Notes under the pieces: generated by a model
Seen by the model: the letters and a program-made list of their open reading frames with translations, nothing else
The model's database searches: none
Told to the model about the DNA's origin: nothing
Assembly: GCA_016617785.1 (NCBI GenBank)
Contig: JADILM010000001.1
Location: forward strand, 3,720,001-3,784,000
DNA: 64,000 nucleotides
Direction: 5' to 3'
DNA from: Sporobolomyces roseus
Taxonomy: Eukaryota > Basidiomycota > Microbotryomycetes > Sporidiobolales > Sporidiobolaceae
Made by a program: the position numbers and the translations under genes
Shown: positions 46,218 through 58,700 of the stretch, in pieces
Position numbering within the stretch: position 1 is the stretch's first letter
How the letters are laid out: each line of letters opens with the position of its first letter

Positions 46218-46476
46218 CTCCCACCTCGTCCCCCTCTTGCTTTTCTCTCCTTTCCGTTTCCTCTTTCGTAGCAGTCAAGCGTTGCCACTCAATCCTACCC
46301 TTTGGCCCACTCCATTCAGTGATCAAGTCTAGCAGACGACTCGCTGGACCTCGCGAGCATCTCGTCATGTCGAGTTAGAGGAAAGAAAGCGATAGTGAAA
46401 ATTACGAGATACAACGAAAGGTACGAGAGGAACGAACGACGAATGCGAAGAGTACACGAGAGAGAGGGAGAGAGAT

Positions 46477-47752
46477 CTATGCTTGAGCTGCCGCTCGTAA
46501 CTTGGCGAATCCTCCAGCTTTGTTGATCCTGTAATAACGGAAACACGGTCAACGTCTCTCCGCAACAAAGAGAGTAGGAACGAGTGCTTACATCCTCTTC
46601 AACTCGCCGGGAGTCTTTTGCCACACGTTCGCTTTCCTGTCCCTCGCCATCTTCTCGATATCCTCATCGTACTTCTCGACTAATGAAACCAACCAATCTT
46701 TTTCGAATTCTGAAGAGTGTCGAACGACTTTCGAACCATTCTGAGCTCTCGCTTCGAGTGCTGTAGACCATATTCGTCACGAGATCAACGTTCACATTCG
46801 TAATTTCGTTGGAATGAGAGAGTATTGACGTACCCCTAACGACATCAGTTTTCGCCTGAACATTTCTCAATCCACCCTCGATCGGAATGCCCTGCGGTAG
46901 CTTTCTCGGATCCCTCTCGACATCCTCATCCTGCATCTCCTCATCCCTGAAGTCGCTATCCTTGACATCCCAATCCTTCATTTCCTCTCCCCAAGGTTTC
47001 TCCTCTTCCTCTTCTTCCTCACTCTCTGAATCATCTCCCCCTCTACTAGGTTCCACAATCTCTTCTTCGACTTCATCCCCATCTTCATTCCCGACAACAA
47101 TTCTCAACACTTTCCCTTCTGAATCCCTAATAATCCTAGCCATTCCAGGTCCCAGTTTCTTCTCCTTCTCCTTCTCCTTGCCCTTGTCCTTCTTCGTCAA
47201 TGATGCAGAAACTTCCTCATCCTCAGCATCAGATGAATCGTAATCGTCAGGAACGATAGTGTCGAGTTCTTCGAGAGTTGTAGGATTCGTAGCGGATCGA
47301 ACTGCGTATGGAACGTGATCGAGAGAAGGTTCGACTCCTCCTACTTGACGGGGATCGAGAGTTCCTAGTAATCCCAAGGCGGCGTAACTATTCAGTAGAA
47401 AGTTGAGAGATCAGCATAACCCATATTTCTTTTGGATCAGAGGGTGTGGTGGGCGTACTTTTGTTTGACTGTCTTACTATACCACATCTCAAATTCGTTC
47501 TCTTGTCAGCTCTCCAAAGAAAGTGGGAAAGAAGAGTTGGAATGAACAACTAACGTTTTATCCCAATTCTTAGCGAGTACTTCAGGACCTTTAATGATGA
47601 CCTTATGTTTATTCTACCACCCCCCATACAAGCTACCTCATCAGTCTCGGAGCTCTAGTGAGTGAAAGGAAGTTTACTTTGAGAGATTGTTTAGAAGTTT
47701 TAATCTTTCCTCCTCCTGAACGAGACTTGCGACGCTGTCTGGGATTCGCCAT
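46477..47752 (-). CDS. NOP16: Ribosome biogenesis protein Nop16
   Basis: The product starts MANPRQRRKSRSGGGKIKT and, after an intron, reads NKHKVIIKGPEVLAKNWDK then TLTVKQNYAALGLL. This matches the Nop16 signature (basic N-terminus, K-x-I-x-KNWDKxxTLxQNYxxLGL). A long acidic Glu/Asp/Ser-rich linker follows (EESEEEEEEE type), then RKLPQGIPIEGG, the C-terminal helix block RHSSEFEKDWLVSLVEKYD, DDIEKMARDRKANVWQKTP-like, and INKAGGFAKLRAAAQA with the stop at 46477. Nop16 is a nucleolar protein of pre-60S particles needed for 25S rRNA maturation. Five or so exons; the start at 47752 was chosen because it opens the conserved basic N-terminus, although the frame is open upstream. The acidic linker is longer than in yeast. 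Confidence 0.86.
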
Positions 47753-48239
47753 TACTACTACTGATTCAAGTTTGGTGGGATTGTGTTGAGCCGGAAGAGA
47801 GTGAGGAGTAGCAGGAGGACGAGGTTGGCTGATTCCTTTTTTTTCAATGTCGAAGAAATGAAAATTTCTGAAACCAACAGATTCACAGGATCCAGATAGG
47901 GATGACAATGCAGGAACAGGCCGACTCACGCGAGAAGCAAAGAAACGAGATTAGAGGAAGAAATCGACTGCTTCGCAAGAAAATGGGTTTCCGAGAGCGA
48001 GGCTTTCTCGTCGAGGATGAGAAGCAGCCTACTCCGCTTCTGAGATAGTCGAAAGGTACGAAAGGGGGTGGAAGAAGTGGATAGAGCTGTTCAAGGAGCA
48101 GCGTGAGAACGCGCAAGGTTCCCCTCCCTCAAACCTGTTTTCTGTCCTTCTCGTTTCTGGTCTCTCTCTCTGTCTCCGACTAGCTCTCAGCTTGACTCAT
48201 AGTCCCGGGTACTGATTCTATAGTTATTAACATGTCTCC
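47753..48239. other. Intergenic, NOP16 promoter / ADE8 3' end
   Basis: About 490 bases between two tandem reverse-strand genes; no gene seen. Confidence 0.5.
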
Positions 48240-49269
48240 TTAATCCCTTCCTACATCTTTCTTCTCCCACCATTTCCCACTCCTAATTAACCCTTCGCAA
48301 ACTCCAACAGCTTCGACAATAGCCTCGTGTTCAACCTCATGTATCCTCTGTTCCAACTCTTCCAATTTCTCTCCTTCCCTCATTTCTACTTCTCTCACTA
48401 CGACAGGTTCTCCAGCATCCAACAAAGGGATCACTCGATGAACCATTAATCCAGTTTTAGTGATCCTCCTCTTGTTCGGTAGTGCCTCCTTCTCCTCCTC
48501 CTTTGAACGTGGGTCTCCACCTTCCAATGCCAAAGTAGAGAGAACTTCTTTGATGGTTTGTGTAGAAGAAGTGATGAAAGTTGAATCGTCTGGAATTTGG
48601 AAAGCTTGCCATGCATCTCTGATTGCGTGAGCACCCGGGAATTGACCAGGTAATGCAGGGTGAAGGTTGATGATCGGTATTGGTTTACCCTTGAAATCGA
48701 GTTCGGAAGGATAAGGGGATGAACCGGGAGTATCGATAGTTGGTAACAAAGAGGAATTCGTGTCGAGAACGGGTAAGGAGGATGTATTAAGATAAGGGGT
48801 CGTTTCGTCCCAGTCTCGAATGAGCGCATTGAGGAATTCTTCAGACAAGATCAACATCCAACCCGCGAGTACGACGAGATCTGGTCGAGTCTCTTTGATT
48901 TTAGTCGCCAAATCCAACTCCCACGCTTTACGGTCTTTTCCTGAATTTGCGGGTTGCTTCTTCCATTTCAGGAGTGGGAAAGCTTCGGCTGGGATTGGAG
49001 AGGGAGTAGAGGAAGAGGAAGAGGAAGAGGAAGAGGAAGAATGGTTGCGAGCGCGAGTTAAACCGTATGCGTCTGAACGGGAGGAGATTACTGAAGTGAT
49101 AGTGCAGGTTTTGAGAGTCGTAGGGAGTGCATCGAGGAGTGCCTGGAGGTTTGAACCTGGAGGACAAGTTGAGAGATGACAAAAGAGTGAGATCAATCGA
49201 CGGGAGGGGAGAGAAAGAGGACTGACCGGATCCTGAGATCAAGACTGTCACACGTAGATTACGAGTCAT
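48240..49269 (-). CDS. ADE8: Phosphoribosylglycinamide formyltransferase (GART)
   Basis: This enzyme transfers the formyl group of 10-formyl-THF to GAR in step three of purine synthesis. A first exon, MTRNLRVTVLISGSG, is followed by an intron and then SNLQALLDALPTT: together the ISGSGSNLQALLDA loop that binds the phosphoribosyl group. Further on are ITSVISSRSDAYGLTRA, then DLVVLAGWMLILSEEF, then INLHPALPGQFPGAHAIRDAW, which contains the catalytic Asn-x-His (INLHP) and the folate loop. The last blocks are KTGLMVHRVIPLLDAGEPV (with TG-x-x-VH-x-V) and the C-terminal helix. The catalytic Asp of D-x-G-x-x-V is seen as DAGEPVV. Insertions relative to the ~200-residue bacterial enzyme are a polySer tract after ARNH and a Ser/Pro linker after DET. 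Start 49269 opens the first beta strand. Confidence 0.94.
49006..49042. repeat. GAGGAA microsatellite encoding polySer in ADE8
   Basis: About six GAGGAA hexamers on the + strand, read as TCC/TCT serine codons on the - strand, insert an eleven-serine run into a surface loop of ADE8. Confidence 0.8.
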
Positions 49270-50300
49270 TCCAGTAATAGTATCTTGGTTTGAGGTAGAG
49301 TGCAAGAGGGGAAGAGGTTTCGTTTCTCTCGCTCTTTCTCATCACTTGGGTTCTCCTCAAATCGCTCAAATCGACTCGCTAGATCTCTCAAAGTCTGGAA
49401 AGTACTTCGAAGAGACCTCACCAGCAAGCTCGACTCCTTCCACCCCTTCTCGCTCCCTCAAACTCTCTTCGAAACTGATCGGTTTCGTCAAACACCTCTC
49501 AACCTCACGAGGAGTGTGTTTCGGCCTACTGAAGACGTTCCATCACATCAGAATAGGCATGGAACGGGGGGTAGACGACGGGATCGGTTTCTAGGCTTCG
49601 AGATGTCCTCTTCATCTTCCTAATTCGCTCCTCTCTGCCTCCATCGCTCACCCCTGGCCGATTTCTTCCGCCCTTCCACTCTCATACTACTCCGTAGTAA
49701 CCTCGCTCTCATAGCTGTAGCTCAGACCGATTGAGACTTCGTCGTCGTTGGCCTCACCCTGGAATCTTGACTTGATGGAAAAATTCGCAATCTCGCTCCC
49801 TTGTCCCTACGTCAACTCAGGAGAATCTCTCCCGCAAAATTACCTGCATACTCTTCTCTCTCATTCCTCGTCTCAATCCGATACGCCGGACAAGGATCAG
49901 GAGGAGCGGATGATAAAGAGGAAGGAAAGGATTGTGACTTTTTCGCCATTTAGTCTGGGACTGCGGGAGGTCAAGAGATGGGGGGATGAGAACGACGTTT
50001 CGGGTAATCACAAGCTAGCTGTGAGCTGATCATGTTAATAGCAGAAGGCTTGAGAGTGGGTTCAAATCTTGCGAAAGAAGTTTATGTGGAATAAACCGAA
50101 TTTTTCGACGTTTAGCGCTTCATCGCTCGAGAGGTCGAACGAGAGTGATCAATTATAGACTATTCCTGCAGCCAGTGAGGGAGATGAAAATCGTTGCGAA
50201 GCCTTTTTTCCCAGCTCTCCTTCTCGAATTTCCCCCACACTTCTTCTCCTTCTTCACCCCTCGCTTCTCCCACATCACCGCTTTCGATAGACTCGAGAGG
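49270..50300. other. Divergent intergenic region ADE8 / EDE1
   Basis: 1.03 kb. Long open frames between 49300 and 49623 have no ATG and conflicting phases, so I treat them as leader sequence. The best candidate is an ATG-started 84-codon frame (49775-50029, listed separately). Confidence 0.4.
49775..50029 (+). CDS. Small ORF, doubtful
   Basis: ATG at 49775 opens 84 codons: MEKFAISLPCPYVNSGESL, an acidic/basic middle (DKDQEERMIKRKERI) and TFSPFSLGLREVKRWGDE. Composition is protein-like, but there is no recognised family, and it sits in the leader region of EDE1. It might instead be an upstream ORF or an exon of an unsolved gene. Confidence 0.25.
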   Translation: MEKFAISLPCPYVNSGESLPQNYLHTLLSHSSSQSDTPDKDQEERMIKRKERIVTFSPFSLGLREVKRWGDENDVSGNHKLAVS

Positions 50301-53300
50301 ATGTCTACAGAACCCTTGCCCTCATCTCGTACGTCCCTCACCACTCGCACTCCCTTGCAGGATTTCGATTGATGACGCTCGCTTGCTATCTCTCTCTCTC
50401 TCTTTCTAGTCTCGTCTTACAAACCATCTAGTAACGAGAAAGAAGCGTACAACTACTTGTTCAAGAAAGGTAAAGGCTCCTACTCCCCTTGCTTTCGATA
50501 GTAGAATTGACCCGCCCTCTGTTCGATGAATCTCGCAGCCGATACCGAATCACTCGGCGTACTCAGTCAGCAATCCTCCTCCTCCTCTCACTCTCTCATC
50601 TCAGAAAACCCAACTGACCATAATACTCTGGAGTGTAGCCGGAGAATTAGCAGTCCCATTCTTCAGTCACTCTTCGTTACCCCCAGTACTCCTCGGCGAG
50701 ATCTGGCAAATCTCAGATCCAGACAACAATGGTTTCTTGACTCCAGAACGATTCGGAGTCGCGTGTAGATTGATCGGACATGCTCAGGAAGAAAAGAAAT
50801 CAAAGGGAGTTCCCAGCGTTAAACAGGAATGGGTTTCGAAATGTAAAGCGCTTTCTATCTCTCTTTCCCCCTTCATACAGTCAACTGATTAGGAAAGCAT
50901 GGTGTAGCTGGACCTTTCCCTCAATTCAAGGATTACCCAATTCCTTCTCACCTTCAACCACTTAACTCTTCCTCCTCCCCTTCTTCGAATATCCCTTCTT
51001 CTCCCTCATCGCAAAGAGCCGTACCTCCTCCCGCACCCGCATCGAGATTGACCGCTCAAACTACTGGAACAAACATCAACGAGATCAAACAGGATGACAA
51101 GACTAGGTATGCGAGATTGTTCGCTGGTGCGAATGGTGGGAACTTGACTGGATTATTGGATGGTGAGCTCTCTTCGGATCCACTCGAGATGGTGGATCAG
51201 ATCTGATAGATCCCTTTGAGCGTTCCACAGGTGAGAAAGCGAGAGATATCTTTATCAAGTCGAACTTACCTTATGAAACTCTTGGTCAAATCTGGTGAGC
51301 ATCTTCTTACCTTCCTACCTTCTCGACAATCATTGACGTTTCCAAACGTAGGAACTTGGCCGATACTCATTCCCGAGGATCCCTCGACCTCCCCGATTTC
51401 ACCATCGGAATGCACCTCCTCCAACTCGTTCTCAACGGCCAATTGACTCAAGAAGCACTACCAAAAGTACTCGATCCAAAAATGTACGCCTCTGCTACAG
51501 GTCTCAACGCTTCTGGAACAGGTTCGAATCTCTCTTCTGGCGCAACTCCCCAAAGTCCTTTGAGGCAATCTTCGATCCCTCCTCCTAGAAATATCGCTTC
51601 CCCTCCTCCTCCTCCTCCTCCTAGTCAACCTCAGTTCCAACCTCAACAGCAACAGGGATGGAAGATCTCGCAACAGGAGAAACAGGAGAGTGATAATTGG
51701 TTCGGACAGTTGGATACGAATAACAAAGGAGTATTAGAAGGTGAACAAGCAGTTGGATTCTTCGGTCAGAGTGGATTGGGCGTTGAAGATCTTGCCAAGA
51801 TTTGGTTCGTCTGAATCTTCCCCCGGTTCTCTCTCGTTTGCTATCACTGACGAGAACGAGCGATCTCACGTCGGACAGGGATTTATCGGATATCACTGGT
51901 TCAGGTCACCTCACTCGCGATACCTTTGCCGTCGCGATGAAACTCGTTCGAGAGAAAGTTTCAAACCCTGCGAATTTCCAACTTCCAGATCAATTATCCT
52001 CCGAATACATCCCTCCTTCTCTTCGTTCCGGCTCTTCCGGTTCCTCCTTCCCTCCTCAACAACAACAACAGAGGTCGCAACCTCAACAAGACTTGTTCGA
52101 TCTCATGGGAGATGATGAGACACCTTCTACTTCTACTACTGCTGCTGCTCCTTCTTCTCCCCCTCCCGTTTCTGGATTCGTACCTCTCCAACCTCAATCG
52201 ACTGGTCCGATCCAACGCTCCCTTTCCCCTCAAGCTACTGGATCAAGTTTCCAAGGATTGAAAGGAACCATCTTTCCTCAAAATACGGGAAATCGACAAG
52301 GAAGCGGTATGAACAGTCCTCAAGTTACTGGTCAACGAGGAGGAGGGTTCCAGAACGATTTCACTCCTTCCCAATCGACTTCCTCTTCTTCCTCCGCTCC
52401 TCCCCAACAAGCTACTTCTTCCAATTTCTTCGATGACAATGATCTCGCCGATACTACTTCGAACCTCACTTCACTCCGATCCCAGTCTGCACAACTCGAG
52501 AAAGAAGATCAAGAGACTAGTCAACAACTCAAGACGGCCTCGAAGACTAGGGAGGAACTCGAAAGTGAGGTCGAGAAAGTCAATGAACAGATTAAAGTTT
52601 TACACGATAAAGTCTCGTCGTCGAGGAAACAGTTGGAGAGTGAAAGGAATGCGGTAGAGGATCTCAAGAAGCGGGAATCGGATCAAAAGGGAGTTTTGTC
52701 GAGGGCGAGAACGGAATTGATTAGTTCAGAGAGTGATTTGAGTGGATTGAAAATGGAGAAGAGTGAATTGGAAGGGGAGTTCTTGAGGGACAAGGAGGAA
52801 GTTAGGGAGGTCAAGGAGAGGTTGACGATGGTTGAAGAGGAGAAGAGGATCTTGAGGGGAGAGATTGAGAAATTGAAGAAAGAGGGAAGGAGGGAGAAAG
52901 GTCTCGGAGCGATCGCAAGGAAGCAATTAGTCAGTGCAGAATCGGATCGAGGGAAACTCGAGGAGGACTTTGAATCACTCAAGAACGCTCCGATTCAAAG
53001 GGAGGAGGAAATCGTTCAACAGCAACCTCAACAAGCACTCGCCGTACCTCTCCCGATTAGTACCGTCACTTCTCCTACCGCTTCCCTCCGATCGAACAAC
53101 CCCTTCGATAAGCTCAACCTCGCTTCCGCTGGTCTCTCCCCTCAACCCACCGGGCAATCTTCTACTTCACAGTCGAACCCTTTCCCCTTCTCAGCCTCTC
53201 CTACTACTCCTTCTTTCGCTACCTCGCCTACCACCCCCACTCAATCTACGACTCGAGATCTCTCCGCCGAAGAACCCGTACAACGGGAACCTTCACCTCA

Positions 53301-55323
53301 AGTCCAAGATTCGATTTTACCTATCGCTTCTGCCGCCGCTGGAGTTATCGGAGCTGGCGCCTTGTACGCTCTCGAAACTGCCGGCAGCTCGGTCACTCAA
53401 GCACTCGGTATCAAGTCGCCTACCACCGAGTCGAAACCGGAGCTCGATGGTTCGAGAGAGATCAAGGAGGAGGAGGAGGTTGGTAACAAAGAAGAAGTCG
53501 ATCCTTTCGGAGTCCCTTCTCACCTTCGTGATGATTCGGCACCTTCTTCGAGTGGATTCGATACTCCCGCTAGTACTACGAACGATGCTGGATTCGGAGA
53601 CGACTTTGGATCGAATTCGTTCGGAGACGATTTCGCTTCTTCGACTGAGACTCCTCAAGCTGGAGACAAGGATACCGCTGCTGGTACACTAGGAGACGTC
53701 GATCGTGATGCAGGTTTCGATGAGGCATTCGAGGAACTCAAGCCGGAGTCGGCAAAGGAACCTGAGGTTGTCGAAGGTAAATTGGGAGATCTCGACGCCA
53801 ATGAAGGATTCGATGATGCTTTCCAAGATTTCCAGCCTGGTCATCAAGCCACGAAGGAGGACGACACAGTAGTTGGAACTCTGGGAGAAGTCGACAACGA
53901 TGCTGGATTTGATGACGCTTTCAACGAATTGGAGGAAACTCACAAGGTCGATAAAGGAAAGGGGAAGGAAGTCGTGAGGGACGAGGATGAATCGGAGGAT
54001 GATATCTTTGCTGAACCTGAGGAGGATAGTAAACCTTCTGTTGAAGGGATCAAGGGAGAAGAACAATTCATCGAACATGCCGCGAAGGAGGATATCGATT
54101 CCAGCGACGACGAGGAAGAGGGACCAGAGGATCTCGATCGACCTTCAGCTTTCACTCGTCCTGCTCAGTCGGAGGACCTTACCTCGACTGTTCCTGAACC
54201 TGCGACTTCATCCGCTTTCGACTCGCCAACTCAATTCGCGAAGGAAGGCAACTCGAACTCGGAATCCGGAGAATCCTACGTTCACGTCTCTTCTTCGACC
54301 GCTGAATCATCTGGTATTCTCGACGCCGATGAAGCACCCGTCGTCTCTCCTCTCCCCGTTCCCACTCCAATCTCTTCCCCTCTCCCCGTCCCTTCGCAAC
54401 GACGAGCCGCTCCTCCTCCTCCTACTCGCGCCTCCCTCCTCACGCCTGCTGTTCTACCAACCTCGGAGCAGATCGAACCTACTTCATACCCAGTTTCGGA
54501 TGATTATGACGCTGGTTTCGACGGAACACGACTTCGCTCGCCCGTCGAGGAGCCTGTCGAGCAATCTCCTCAAGTTCAGGACTCTCCCTTCCCAGTCGCT
54601 CAAGTCATCGTTCCTCCTACCTCATCCATCCAAGCACCACTCGCACCCGAGGACGACTTTGAATCGTCCTTTGCCGACATGTCGATTCAAGCTGAATCCC
54701 CCTCGACCAAGATCGAGACGAGTGAATCTTCGAAACCCGATTTCGATACATTCGATGATGACTTTGACTTTAAGCCATCTTTCGACGGAGAACCCTCAGC
54801 AGCAGCGAGCTCGAGTGCCGTAGGTCAATCGACAACATCGACAACAAAGGAGGACTTTGATGATCGCGCTTTCGATGAATTCGATGATTCCTTCCCTGCC
54901 ACTTCCTCTTCGGCCGCTCCTCCTGTCACCACTACCACCACTGAACCTTCTTCCTTCGCTACGACTTCCGCTCCAGCTCCCGCTCAACAAGACAGTTTTG
55001 CTGATTCGTTCGGCGCTTTCCCCTTCACCGATAATACTACCTCAGCACCTCCCGCTCTCGCTCCTCCCGTCACTGCAGCACCTCCTCCTATGGCTCGAAT
55101 GCCTAGCGTCGGACAAGGGGATGCTCGAGATGATGATTCGGCGGATGTCAAGGAAATCTGCGGAATGGGTTTCCCTCGTTCTCAAGCGATCGAAGCTTTG
55201 GCTAAATACGATGTAAGTCCATTTCTCTTGTTGTTCTCGTTCGTTCTTCGAGCTGAGCTGATGAGTCTCTTTGTTCGTCCACAGCACGACCTCAACCGTG
55301 CGATCAACTCTCTCCTCGGCTAA
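50301..55323 (+). CDS. EDE1: Endocytic scaffold Ede1 (three EH domains, coiled coil, UBA)
   Basis: About 1,450-1,500 residues. Exon 1 starts MSTEPLPSS. EH1: SSNEKEAYNYLFKKADTES, then TGELAVPFFSHSSLP and LGEIWQISDPDNNGFL (EF-hand D-P-D-N-N-G-F-L). EH2: KTRYARLFAGANGGNL and LPYETLGQIWNLADTHSRG. EH3: SDNWFGQLDTNNKGVLEG and LAKIWDLSDITGSGHLTRD. A Pro/Gln linker leads to a long coiled coil (about residues 480-660, ELESEVEKVNEQIKVLHDK and following). A long acidic disordered region has DPF/FDDAF-type motifs and a triple repeat. The C-terminal UBA domain reads VKEICGMGFPRSQAIEALA ... HDLNRAINSLLG, its last part on a separate exon. This is the order of yeast Ede1/Eps15: EH domains bind NPF adaptors, the coiled coil drives early-site condensation, and UBA binds ubiquitin. 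Confidence 0.95.
53680..53940 (+). repeat. Triple DAGFDxAF repeat in EDE1
   Basis: Three units of about 30 residues: GDVDRDAGFDEAFEEL, GDLDANEGFDDAFQDF and GEVDNDAGFDDAFNEL, each preceded by a V/A-x-G-T/K-L strand. Each carries an acidic-aromatic F-D-x-A-F motif. Confidence 0.85.
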
Positions 55324-55737
55324 ACCCCCCTTCTTTCTTTCTCTATCTGTACTCACTAGACATATTCAACTGAGCTCCTTTCTTATTCCCCTTCAGTACA
55401 TAGCGATTCTTATTCTCAGTTTTTCTGGTCAAAATGGAATTTCATCAATCTTTCGTATCTCACCTCAAATCTCGAATCCCAGTTCGTCAACTTCGCCCTA
55501 CGCTCGACAGCTGTTTGCTGCTCGCGCTTCTCCCTTCTTCGTCGTCGACGGTGCTGCGGCCCGAGGAAAATTTCGGACTTGACGTGCAGAGTCCTCCTCT
55601 AGCTTGCCTCTCTTTTCCCTCTTTCCGCTCTTTCCCCTTCTCCCTACACTCGCAGAGCCGTCTCAGCTCTCGTCGAGCTTGCGATCGCTAGTAGCAGAAC
55701 ATCCGAGTAACAACCTCGCAAACCCCTTCGCTCAAGC
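55324..55737. other. Intergenic, EDE1 to GH16 gene
   Basis: 414 bases with 3' region of EDE1 and pyrimidine-rich leader of the next gene; no gene seen. Confidence 0.5.
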
Positions 55738-58700
55738 ATGAGGTCTCGTCTCGCGGCTTACGCCACACCCTTCCTACTCGCAACTCTCGTCAAATCAGCA
55801 ATCACCCCGACTTCACCAGGAGGTGGCAAGGAAGTTTTCGTCCCCGGTCAAGAATGTTCATTCGAATGGGAAGTCGACTCAACCGGAGTAAGTTCTCTTT
55901 TCGTTCACTGAATTTGCTTCATATTCACTGACTGACCCCATCTCCGATAGACGTGGAAATCGTTCGACGTCGACTTGATGTCTGGATCTAACTTTGAAAT
56001 GGTGAAGCCTCTTTCGACTGAGGGAATGGTCGATAACCCTTCTCTTCTCCTTCACCCGACGCCGATAGCTGACTCTGACTTGTACATCCAACAGGTCAAC
56101 GTTACCCGTGTCGCTTCTGGTCTCGATGGTACGGCCGGCGCAACGAAGCACTCTTTTCGTTGCCCAGAGGTCGAACCGCCCGCCCCTATTTACTTCTATC
56201 GTAAACTGCTCTGTCTCTCGTTCTGTCCAGCGTGACCTATACTCACCCCGCACTCATCCTACAGAGTTCACTCTCGACGACAAGGATCCTCTCTGGACTC
56301 AACGCTTCACGATTGCTGCTGCGAACGGTTCTGTCGTGAGTCTGAGCTTTCTCTTTTGGCCTCTCGAATTATGCTGAGCGTCTGTACAATCGCCTTACAG
56401 GTCGAGGCTTCCAACGCTACTCAACCTGACGAAACTCCGGTACCATGGGGAGTAGGACATCTCGTCAACGGTTCCGAATTCGCTGCTCCTTTGGTCACCT
56501 CGGACGCCTCGCCCGAAGGTGAAGAATCGATCATGGATACCGCTTGGGGTATCCTCAACGGTGACGAAGATCAACCTGAATCGAACTCAACGGCAGCGCT
56601 TAACGAGACCATGGCGAATGCAAACGAATCGACGATTCAAGCTGGACTTTCGCAGACTCCGACAGCTACTGCGCTTGACGGTCAGTGGTCCCCTTCTTCG
56701 ATCGCTTCCGGACAATGGCAAGGTCAAGGTCAAGGTCAAGCTCAAGCTACACCTCCCGCCTCGAGCTGGAACGAATCGACCGCAACCTCTCCTGTTTCGC
56801 ACAACATTACTGGATTCATGGAGGGTGTTTCGTGCGACATTGACAATCAGTGTCCAGTGGAGACTCCATGCTGCTCAGAGGGAGGACGCTGCGGTACCGG
56901 AAGGTGAGCCGGACTCGTTCTTCGTTTCGTTTGCTTCGTTCTTCGATTCTGACATTCGACGCACTGAAACAGGAATTGTCTTGCCGGATGCAATCCCCTC
57001 AGTTCTTTCAACCCTCAAGCTTGTGCCCCTGTGCCAGCTTGTGTCAATCAAGAGGTAAGGCTTTGCATTCTTTCGAGGCGAGCAGAAATGAGCTCACAAT
57101 GTTTCTTCTTTAGTATTCCCTCAATACGTGGTCAGCGAATCGCGTGCTTCAGAACTCCTCGACCTGGAACGGTGACGCCTCATCACTCGATTGGTTGGTC
57201 GACAGCAGTACGTTCTCTTATTCCGATTCTTGAGACGGAATCGCGAGCTGACAAATCTGTACAGTCGGCAACTCCACGCTCGGATTCCTCACCGCAAACT
57301 CGACGACCGGAAACTCTTCTCTCACTCTTTCGTTGACACCCGAGACGAATGGTACGACGATCACCTCAACTCGCTCACTACTTTACGGAAATGTCACGGC
57401 TCGTATCAAGTCTGTCGCCGGAGCTGGAATCGTCACATCTTTCTCGCTACTCTCAGGAGCAGAGGATGAAGTCAACTTTGAGTGCGTCTCTGCCCTTTCC
57501 TCGAAGCTACATCGTTAGCTGACGGTTCCAATTCACAGGTTCACGACGAATTCGACTGAAGTTGCTCGTTCCGCGTTCTGCTATGAGGGCGAACCCTCCG
57601 ACTTCGCGACTCGAGAGCAATTGAACGTCTCTGATCGTGCTCTCGAATTTCATGACTAGTAAGTGAATTCCCCTTTTTCAAGTCTCTTTATCCGAGCTGA
57701 CAGATCTTATCTTTTCCTCCTCAGTACGATCTCATGGTTGCCTGAAACGATTACTTGGCTCGTCGATGGTATCGCCGTACGAAACGTTTCGAAGGACTCG
57801 ACCCTCGACGGAGACTTCTACCACTATCCTCAAACTCCCTCAAGAATCCGCTTTTCGTGCGTCAGTTCCTTCTCCTCTAAAAATGCTTACTAACACTCGA
57901 AGACTTGCGATAGTATCTACGATGGCGGAAGTGTCGATTCTCTGCTCGCCGTCAACGATTTTTCAGGAGGACCGGTCGATTACAACTCGACTGATTTCGT
58001 CGAACAAGGTTACGCCGCTTCCTACGGTAGGTCTACTTGTCTTGCTGATGCGCGATCTGGCGCTGATGTTTCTCCTTCAGTCTCGGCCGTCAATGTCTTG
58101 TGCTATCCTACTTCGCTTCTCGCCAACTTCACCTTCGCCAACGCTTCGACGATCGCAAATTCTTCCTCCGAGTACAACGTTTCCTCATGGACAGACGGCA
58201 CCTCCCTCACCAACACAACTGCTCCTCTCGACGGCTCGAATGCGACCTTAGCTGACGCTTCTAGCGCGATTGCAAGCGAATCGAGCTCGACCGTTTGGTG
58301 GTCGCCTCCCTCTTCATCATCGCAAGTCGAAGCCGCTCCTTCGCCGCAAGAGGGTCTCGCTCCATCGGAAACAACCACTAGTGCACAGAGCTGGTGGACA
58401 CCCGCTGTTCGACAATTGAGGCGATGGATTCAGCTCGAGAAACGGGATGAACCGACTCTTTCTGCCTACTCTTACGGTCGTGAGTCAGCATCTTTCGATT
58501 CAAGGTCGTCTATCACTTATCATCATCTCTGTCACAGCTGTCGACGAGAATGGTCAAATCGGAGTTTCTGGTTGGGAGGGATCAACGACTATCGCAAGTG
58601 ACGCTGCGACCGGTTTGAACAGTAGGTTGCTGACTCTTTTGCAATCTGTTTCGGAACTGGAACTGATTATTGTTTGTTGCGGCTACAGTGCTCGCTACTG

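Noticed and set aside
49300..49623. Overlapping forward frames of 107 and 82 codons upstream of EDE1
   Set aside because: No ATG before 49559 in the region and the two phases conflict; treated as leader.
52934..54823. Forward frames of 252 and 278 codons inside EDE1
   Set aside because: Shifted frames of the long EDE1 exon; Leu/Arg/Ser-rich with no motifs.
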